A stretch of 38,249 nucleotides of DNA, from the NCBI GenBank assembly GCA_947632415.1, contig CANRPB010000005.1:1-38249 (forward strand), given 5' to 3'. The position numbers and the translations under genes are program-made. Positions 32,925 through 38,249 of this stretch are shown here, piece after piece (within the stretch, counting starts at the first letter, position 1; each line of letters opens with the position of its first letter). The notes below the pieces were generated by a model. The model was not told the origin of the DNA and made no database searches. It saw nothing but the letters and a program-made list of their open reading frames with translations. Origin of the DNA: an uncultured Bacilli bacterium (lineage in GTDB: Bacteria > Bacillota_I > Bacilli_A > RF39 > UBA660).

Positions 32925-33400
32925 TGATATTTGTTTCTCTAGGTACACAAGATAAAAGCTTCACGCGACTTTTAAAAGCTATCGATAAAAATATTAATGA
33001 AGGAAATATTAAAGATAAAGTCGTAGTACAGGCAGGATGTACAAAGTATAAATCAGATAAAATGGAAATACATGATTTAATGTCTATGGAAGAGTTTGCT
33101 AATTATATTGAAAAATGTGATTTATTGATTACTCATGGAGGAGTGGGGACTATCTTGGATGGTCTTAAGCATCAAAAAAAAATCTTGGCTTTTCCTCGTT
33201 TGCGAGAATATGCTGAACATGTTAATAATCATCAACAGGAGATAATAAAAGAATTTTATGAAAATGGCTATATACTAACGGGTGATATAAAGGACTTGTC
33301 ATCTCTTCTAAAACAACTTGAAGATTTTACTCCTAAAAAATATAAGTCAAATAATTATAAGTTTAACAAAATAATAAGTAATTATATAGATAATATTTGA
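32924..33400 (+). CDS. Alg13-like catalytic subunit of a split glycosyltransferase (PssE/CpsG-like)
   Basis: A 158-residue GT28 C-terminal domain. It starts IFVSLGTQDKSFTRLLKAI and has the nucleotide-sugar site LLITHGGVGTILDGL followed by AFPRLREYAEHVNNHQQEI, as in PssE, CpsG and Alg13. With the Alg14-like protein upstream it forms one functional enzyme at the inner membrane. I start at ATG 32924, which overlaps the preceding stop and has GGAGG 11 nt upstream; a TTG 12 nt earlier lies within that site. The pair is downstream of a GT4 gene and upstream of galE, consistent with a galactose donor, though this is not established. Confidence 0.9.
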   Translation: MIFVSLGTQDKSFTRLLKAIDKNINEGNIKDKVVVQAGCTKYKSDKMEIHDLMSMEEFANYIEKCDLLITHGGVGTILDGLKHQKKILAFPRLREYAEHVNNHQQEIIKEFYENGYILTGDIKDLSSLLKQLEDFTPKKYKSNNYKFNKIISNYIDNI

Positions 33401-33424
33401 TTTTTAACTGTTTTGGGTTATAAT
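33397..33424 (+). promoter_or_regulatory. Promoter for galE
   Basis: TTGATT at 33397-33402 overlaps the preceding stop; TATAAT lies at 33419-33424, with a 16 bp spacer. Start is predicted near 33431, at the first G of GGAGGT, giving a 10 nt leader. Confidence 0.55.
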
Positions 33425-33440
33425 TATAATGGAGGTACAT

Positions 33441-34445
33441 ATGAAGATATTAGTTACAGGTGGAACTGGATATATAGGAAGTCATACTTGCGTAGAATTA
33501 TTGGATGCAGGTTATGAAATAGTTGTTATTGACAATTTTTCTAACTCCCAACCGGATGTATTGGACAAAATAAAAATGATCACTCGAAAAGATTTTAAAT
33601 TTTATAAGGGTGATGTTTGTGATAAAGAAATATTGCAGATGATATTCAAAGAAAACAAGATAGATGCTGTGGTACATTTTGCAGGTTTTAAGGCTGTAGG
33701 TGAATCAGTCATTAAGCCTCTTATGTATTATCGTAACAACATAGATTCAACATTATCACTACTAGAAGTAATGAACGAATATAATTGTAAAAAAATCGTA
33801 TTTTCATCAAGCGCTACTGTGTATGGGAAACCAGATAAATTACCAATCAAAGAGAACTTTTCTCTTAAAACTACAAATCCATATGGCGCAACTAAATTAA
33901 TGATTGAAGATATTTTAAGAGATTTGTATATATCAGATAATGACTGGAGTATAGCTATATTAAGATATTTTAATCCTATTGGTGCGCATGCCAGTGGTTT
34001 AATTGGAGAGAATCCTAATGATATACCTAATAACCTTATGCCATATATCGTTAAGGTAGCAACCAAAGAATTAGAATGTCTAAATATCTTTGGTGATGAT
34101 TATGATACTTTAGATGGAACTGGTGTTAGAGACTATATTCATGTTGTTGATTTAAGTAAAGGACATATTAAAGCAATTGAAAAGGTTATTAAAGACAAAG
34201 GCGTAGATGCTTATAATCTTGGAACTGGCCGAGGATATAGTGTTTTGGAGTTGGTTAATACGTTCATGAAAGTAAACAATGTTAAAATTAATTACAAAAT
34301 TGTAGGGAGACGTCCAGGTGATATCGATGCTTGTTATGCAGACCCAAGTTATGCTAAAGAAAAACTGGGATGGAGTGCTTCCTTAGGTATCGAGCAAATG
34401 TGCAAAGATGCCTACAACTTTATAAAAAAAATAGAGGAGATGTAA
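33441..34445 (+). CDS. galE: UDP-glucose 4-epimerase
   Basis: An NAD-dependent enzyme that interconverts UDP-glucose and UDP-galactose. The 334-residue protein has the Rossmann start MKILVTGGTGYIGSHT, then DNFSNS, VHFAGFKAVGES, the catalytic SSSATVYG with YGATK (Tyr-x-x-x-Lys), RYFNPIGAH and RDYIHVVDL. Each marks the extended short-chain dehydrogenase family and GalE in particular. ATG 33441 is chosen because GGAGGT lies just upstream; the ATG at 33429 lies before it. It feeds UDP-galactose to the glycan genes and, through Glf, UDP-galactofuranose. The next gene starts 2 nt after its stop. Confidence 0.95.
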   Translation: MKILVTGGTGYIGSHTCVELLDAGYEIVVIDNFSNSQPDVLDKIKMITRKDFKFYKGDVCDKEILQMIFKENKIDAVVHFAGFKAVGESVIKPLMYYRNNIDSTLSLLEVMNEYNCKKIVFSSSATVYGKPDKLPIKENFSLKTTNPYGATKLMIEDILRDLYISDNDWSIAILRYFNPIGAHASGLIGENPNDIPNNLMPYIVKVATKELECLNIFGDDYDTLDGTGVRDYIHVVDLSKGHIKAIEKVIKDKGVDAYNLGTGRGYSVLELVNTFMKVNNVKINYKIVGRRPGDIDACYADPSYAKEKLGWSASLGIEQMCKDAYNFIKKIEEM

Positions 34446-34447
34446 AA

Positions 34448-35473
34448 ATGAAAAGTGTTGCTATAAAAGCAAAAAGAGAATTTGAAATTAAAGAAATAGA
34501 AGAACCAAAGGTTAATAATAAAGATGTTATAGTTGAAGTAAAAAAGAGTGGTATTTGTGGTTCAGATATCCACTACTGGGTTAATGGAGAACCTAAGGGA
34601 TTAGTAATGGGACATGAGTTTTGTGGAAATGTCATTGATCCAGGTGATAGAGAAGATTTAAAAGTAGGAGATAGAGTAACTGCTTTACCAATCTCACCAT
34701 GTGGGAAGTGTTCTGCGTGTCAAAGTGGTAATATGCAATATTGTTCTCAAACTTGGAATGAGGCTGTTGGGTTATCTTTAAATAATCCAGGTGGTTTAGC
34801 ACCAAAATTAAGAGTTCGTTCGGATATGGTTTTAAAAATACCGGATAACGTAAGTTATGAAGAAGGGGCTATGGTAGAACCAACGGCTGTAGGACTTCAT
34901 GCTATTCACTTGGCTGACATAAAAGTAGGTGATAAAGTATTAGTAGTAGGTGGCGGAATAATTGGTCTAGTATCAGCGATGTTTGCTAAAAAAGAGGGAG
35001 CAAGTTTAGTAGCGCTTTCAGAGACGAATGATGCTCGTGGAAAAAAGGCGCAACAGTTAGGAGTAGCTGATATTTGGTATGATGCTAAAGATCCTGAATT
35101 AACAAACAAGATAATGCAAGAAACAAATGGTGGTTTTGATGTTGTAATTGAATGTGTTGGTGCTGCTCCAGCAGTTAATAGTGCATTAGTGAATGTAAAG
35201 CAAGGCGGAACAGTTGTCTTAGTCGGTGTTTCTAATGAACCAATTTCTTTTTACTCTATTATGGCAGTAATGAAAGAATTAAAGGTTCAAGGGGCTATAG
35301 CGTACACTAAGGAAGAGTTTAAAACATGTATTGATTTGATTGCTAATAAATTAATTGATGTTTCTAAATTTGTAGATGATATTGTAGGACTTGAAAAAGT
35401 GCAGTCTTCATATGAAAGATTAACATCTGGAAGTGACAGTGCTGTTAAAATATTAGTAGATCCTAATAAGTAG
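34448..35473 (+). CDS. Zinc-dependent medium-chain alcohol/polyol dehydrogenase
   Basis: A 341-residue MDR enzyme. The catalytic zinc ligands are Cys in SGICGSDIHYW and His-Glu in MGHEFCG; the structural zinc site is the four-cysteine stretch CGKCSACQSGNMQYC. The NAD-binding Rossmann domain has KVLVVGGGIIGLVSAMFA. The GSDIHYW and GHEFCG wording is closest to sorbitol or threonine dehydrogenases, so it may oxidise a polyol or L-threonine, but the substrate cannot be fixed. I start at ATG 34448 with GAGGAGA upstream; the longer in-frame candidate would lie within galE. It follows galE by 2 nt, so it is co-transcribed, and a terminator comes after. Confidence 0.85.
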   Translation: MKSVAIKAKREFEIKEIEEPKVNNKDVIVEVKKSGICGSDIHYWVNGEPKGLVMGHEFCGNVIDPGDREDLKVGDRVTALPISPCGKCSACQSGNMQYCSQTWNEAVGLSLNNPGGLAPKLRVRSDMVLKIPDNVSYEEGAMVEPTAVGLHAIHLADIKVGDKVLVVGGGIIGLVSAMFAKKEGASLVALSETNDARGKKAQQLGVADIWYDAKDPELTNKIMQETNGGFDVVIECVGAAPAVNSALVNVKQGGTVVLVGVSNEPISFYSIMAVMKELKVQGAIAYTKEEFKTCIDLIANKLIDVSKFVDDIVGLEKVQSSYERLTSGSDSAVKILVDPNK

Positions 35474-35474
35474 T

Positions 35475-35497
35475 AAATACGATTATATCGTATTTTT
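35475..35497 (+). terminator. Terminator after the dehydrogenase
   Basis: AAATACGA at 35475-35482 pairs perfectly with TCGTATTT at 35488-35495, and the T-run continues to 35497. It begins right after the stop codon. Confidence 0.82.
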
Positions 35498-35520
35498 CTA
35501 ATGTTAAAGGAAGTGATGAA

Positions 35521-38133
35521 GTGTTTTACAAACAAACTTTAGATGAAGTATTACAAGATTTAGATGCAAGTGAAGAAGGATTATCTGAGGATGAAGTTCA
35601 AAAGAGACTGAAAATATATGGTCAAAATATCATTGAAAACGAAAAGAAAGTAAGCAAAATATCTATTTTTCTAAAACAATTCCAAGATTCTATGATTATT
35701 ATGTTATTAATTGTATCGATTATTTCTTTTGTATATTCATATATTATGCATGAGTCTTTTACGGATACCATATTAATTGTTTTCATTGTTTTTCTAAATG
35801 CTTCAATGGGTTTTTTTCAAGAAACAAAGGCTGAAGCATCGCTCAATTCATTGAAAAAAGTAAATAATTGTAAAGTCAAAGTAAAAAGAAATAATATTAT
35901 ATATTTATGTGATTCGGCTAATCTAGTACCAGGAGATATTATTATTTTGGAGGCTGGTGATAAAATACCTGCTGATGCTCGAGTAATAAAAGAATATTCA
36001 TCATTAGTTGATGAGTCAATTTTAACTGGAGAAAGTTTGAGCGTAGAGAAAAATAGTAATGTCATTATTGATGATGTTATAATTAATGATAGATGTAATA
36101 TGGTATATTCAGGATGTGATATTATTCATGGTAATATAACTGCTGTTATTTGTACTACAGGAATGAAGACAGAACTTGGAAAAATAGCTTCTTCTATCAT
36201 AGATAAAAAGGATGTACCGACGCCACTACAATTAAAAATAAGTGAAATTAGTAAAAATTTATCAGTTATTGTTATTTTTATTATTGGTTTTGTCTTTGCA
36301 TACAATATATTGGTTTTACATAACAATATAATTGATATAATTATGCTTTGTATTTCGTTAATGGTATCAGCTGTTCCTGAGGGATTACCAGCTGTTATAT
36401 CTATATGCTTGTCTTTAGGAGTTAAAGAAATGACTAATAAAAAAGCTTTAGTTAAAACTTTATCGTCTGTAGAAACGTTGGGGGCAACAGAAGTCATATG
36501 TTCTGATAAAACAGGGACTATTACTAAAAATCAGATGACTGTTGTAAAAGCATATGTTTATAATAAGTCTATTGATGAGTCTTTAGATACCAAAGAACTT
36601 TTAAATAATATGGTTTTATGTAATGATGTTGAATTTAGTGATGGAAAATATATAGGAGATCCAACTGAAACGGCTTTAGTTTATTACGCTATTAAAAATG
36701 ATAAAAATATTATGGACAAAACGAAAAAATACGAAAGAATAGGACTTGTTCCATTTGATTCGGAACGTAAAATGATGAGTACAATTAATAGAGTGGGTAA
36801 TAAAAATATTATGTATTCTAAGGGAAGTTTGGAGTCTATATTAGATAGATGTTCTCATTATATTATTAATGGTAAAATTCAAGAATTATCAAAAAAAGAG
36901 AAAGATGATTTATATATAATTTATGAAGAACTTGCTAAAGAGGCATTGAGAGTAATAAGTTTTGCTTATAAGGAAGTGCCTGATATTAGTAGTTTGAAAG
37001 AGGATGAATTATTAGAATTAGAGGATGATTTAATTTTTAGTGGTATGGTTGGTATGATAGATCCTCCACGTGATAATGTAATTGATTCGATTAATAGTTG
37101 TAAGGAAGCAGGTATTATTCCTGTGATGATAACAGGTGATAGTTTGACGACGGCGTTAGCTATTGCTAAAAACATTGGTTTAGCAACTAAAGATAGTGAA
37201 GGTATCGAGGGAAAAGAATTACGAAATTATTCTGATGAAGAAATGATTAATTTAGTTAAAAAATATCGTGTATATGCAAGGGTATCACCAGAAGATAAGG
37301 TAAAAATTGTAAAGGCATGGCAAAAAAACAATAAAGTAGTGGCGATGACGGGGGATGGAGTAAATGATGCTCCCGCTATTAAACTTGCTCATATTGGAAT
37401 TGGTATGGGTCAAAGTGGAACTGAAGTAACTAAAAGCGTTGCTGATGTGATACTATTAGATGATTGTTTTAATACGATTGTTAGTGCTGTTCGTGAAGGG
37501 AGAAGAATATATAATAATATTAGAAATGTTATTTTATATTCTTTGTCGAGCAATTTTGCAGAATTATTTATAGTTATCGTTGGAATGTTTTTAAATATTA
37601 ATATTTTACTTCCTATTCAAATTCTTTTTATTGATTTGTTTACTGATGCAATATTATCAATATGTATGGCTTTTGAAAAAGAGGGAAATAATATAATGAA
37701 GGAACCACCACATAAATCTAGCAAGCATTTTTTTACACCGTTTATGACATATTTTTTAATTTTATCAGCGGTAATTGAGTCAGCACTTATTTATTGGGTG
37801 TATATATTAGGATATAAATATTTTAATTTTGAAATAGCGCAAAGTATGGCTTTTCTATGTTTAATTGTTCAAGAAATGATTTTTGCATTTAATTGTCGTA
37901 ATGTAAAAGAACCGTTGATTAAACATGGTATATTTAGTAATAAATTTATGAATATTGGGTTATTAATTTTAATTATATTTCAAATAATAATATTTATAAG
38001 TCCAATTAAAAGTTTACTACATGTAGTTACTCTTAATTTTTATCAGGTAATGATTATAGTAATTGTTAATATTATTGCTTTCTTAATAATTGAATTGATA
38101 AAACCGATTATGGCAAAATTTTTAAACGATTAG
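35521..38133 (+). CDS. P2-type cation-transporting ATPase (calcium-like)
   Basis: An 870-residue P-type ATPase. The N-terminal cation-ATPase domain is followed by the actuator loop with TGES at 169-172. The phosphorylation site CSDKTGTITKNQ has Asp329. The nucleotide domain carries GDPTETAL, and the hinge has MTGDGVNDAPAI. Helix 4 has VPEGLPAVIS, whose PEGLP is typical of P2A (SERCA/PMR1-like) calcium pumps rather than heavy-metal pumps. The C-terminal cation-ATPase domain has six helices, so the protein has the usual ten. The start is a GTG at 35521 with AAAGGAAG 7 nt upstream; the overlapping ATG at 35516 is out of frame. It is its own transcription unit. Ion specificity, Ca or Mn, is not certain. 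Confidence 0.92.
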   Translation: MFYKQTLDEVLQDLDASEEGLSEDEVQKRLKIYGQNIIENEKKVSKISIFLKQFQDSMIIMLLIVSIISFVYSYIMHESFTDTILIVFIVFLNASMGFFQETKAEASLNSLKKVNNCKVKVKRNNIIYLCDSANLVPGDIIILEAGDKIPADARVIKEYSSLVDESILTGESLSVEKNSNVIIDDVIINDRCNMVYSGCDIIHGNITAVICTTGMKTELGKIASSIIDKKDVPTPLQLKISEISKNLSVIVIFIIGFVFAYNILVLHNNIIDIIMLCISLMVSAVPEGLPAVISICLSLGVKEMTNKKALVKTLSSVETLGATEVICSDKTGTITKNQMTVVKAYVYNKSIDESLDTKELLNNMVLCNDVEFSDGKYIGDPTETALVYYAIKNDKNIMDKTKKYERIGLVPFDSERKMMSTINRVGNKNIMYSKGSLESILDRCSHYIINGKIQELSKKEKDDLYIIYEELAKEALRVISFAYKEVPDISSLKEDELLELEDDLIFSGMVGMIDPPRDNVIDSINSCKEAGIIPVMITGDSLTTALAIAKNIGLATKDSEGIEGKELRNYSDEEMINLVKKYRVYARVSPEDKVKIVKAWQKNNKVVAMTGDGVNDAPAIKLAHIGIGMGQSGTEVTKSVADVILLDDCFNTIVSAVREGRRIYNNIRNVILYSLSSNFAELFIVIVGMFLNINILLPIQILFIDLFTDAILSICMAFEKEGNNIMKEPPHKSSKHFFTPFMTYFLILSAVIESALIYWVYILGYKYFNFEIAQSMAFLCLIVQEMIFAFNCRNVKEPLIKHGIFSNKFMNIGLLILIIFQIIIFISPIKSLLHVVTLNFYQVMIIVIVNIIAFLIIELIKPIMAKFLND

Positions 38134-38149
38134 GGGTTTTATTTTGTTA

Positions 38150-38175
38150 AACTATATATTATAATATATATAGTT
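38150..38175. repeat. AT-rich inverted repeat abutting the tRNA gene
   Basis: AACTATATAT at 38150-38159 is the exact complement of 38166-38175, around the loop TATAAT. The repeat ends one base before the tRNA 5' end. It may act as an end signal for the ATPase transcript or as a promoter region (the TATAAT could be a -10); I cannot decide. Confidence 0.5.
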
Positions 38176-38249
38176 GCCAATTTAGTTTAGTGGTAAAACA
38201 GATGCATGGTAAGCATCAGAGGACAGTTCAATTCTGTCATTTGGCACCA
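38176..38249 (+). tRNA. tRNA-Thr (anticodon GGU), CCA encoded
   Basis: A 74 nt tRNA cloverleaf ending at the window edge with an encoded CCA. The acceptor stem pairs 38176-38182 with 38239-38245 in six of seven pairs (a T-T mismatch is at pair 6). The D stem is GTTT/AAAC, the anticodon stem GATGC/GCATC (38201-38205 and 38213-38217), and the loop ATGGTAA gives GGT at 38208-38210. The T stem is GACAG/CTGTC with the TTCAATT loop. G1-C72 and C2-G71 with G34, G35 and U36 match known threonine identity. Position 32 is A, which is unusual. The D arm resembles Gly tRNAs. Confidence 0.9.

Noticed and set aside
34370-34447. 26-residue N-terminal extension of the zinc dehydrogenase
   Set aside because: It runs inside galE in another frame and has no ribosome site; the family N-terminus begins at 34448.

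Overview
The window comes from a low-GC, AT-rich Firmicutes-type (Bacillota) genome. TGA is used as a stop codon (for example at the end of cdd, overlapping the GTG of era), so a TGA=Trp mycoplasma is ruled out. Shine-Dalgarno sequences are strong, and the gene order yqfC-yqfD-ybeY-dgkA-cdd-era-yqzL-recO-glycyl-tRNA synthetase matches the classical Bacillus arrangement, without phoH and pgpH. The sporulation-family genes yqfC/yqfD, the very low GC and the LPXTG-like surface proteins would fit an uncultured gut Bacilli or Erysipelotrichia-like lineage; the exact taxon cannot be fixed from the sequence.

Layout. (1) 0-8.9 kb, housekeeping: a long PRPP synthetase, yqfC/yqfD, ybeY, dgkA, an inverted aquaporin behind a bidirectional terminator, cdd, era, a 36-residue YqzL-like gene, a DUF1653 gene, recO, a DUF212 membrane protein, and a compact T-box leader in front of an alpha2-type glycyl-tRNA synthetase. 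(2) 8.9-14.3 kb, cell surface: a thioester-domain adhesin with two CnaB-like domains and a VPNTG sorting motif; then a two-gene unit made of a secreted SH3/glucosaminidase protein ending in a type I dockerin and a membrane-anchored Ig-like/cadherin-like protein. (3) 14.4-27.7 kb, polysaccharide: a WecA/TagO-like initiating transferase, two GT2 enzymes, a TagGH/Wzm-Wzt-like ABC exporter, a HAD-type COG5610-like protein, two GT4-like enzymes with a small coiled-coil protein between them, then a polyprenyl-phosphate glycosyltransferase, a GT-C membrane enzyme, UDP-galactopyranose mutase and GtrA. (4) 27.7-28.3 kb, a gene-free, very AT-rich stretch with nested inverted repeats. (5) 28.3-31.3 kb, a CotH kinase / VTC polyphosphate-polymerase-domain / DUF4956 membrane protein triad, closed by its own terminator. 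(6) 31.3-35.5 kb, further glycan genes: a GT4 enzyme, a split Alg14/Alg13-type pair, galE and a zinc dehydrogenase. (7) 35.5-38.2 kb, a P2-type calcium-like ATPase and a tRNA-Thr(GGU) ending at the window edge.

How the genes fit together. The TagO-like enzyme would load a sugar-phosphate on undecaprenyl phosphate, the GTs extend it, and the ABC pair exports it. GalE and Glf can supply UDP-galactofuranose, and the GtrB-like/GT-C/GtrA set looks like a lipid-linked side-chain decoration module. DgkA recycles the undecaprenol or diacylglycerol lipid. The CotH-VTC-DUF4956 triad is the least understood unit and the best candidate for an undescribed system. Two regulatory features stand out: a T-box that appears to act on the ribosome binding site rather than through a terminator, and a recurring arrangement in which the -10 box lies so close to the Shine-Dalgarno that the predicted mRNA begins at the SD, about 10-18 nt before the start codon.
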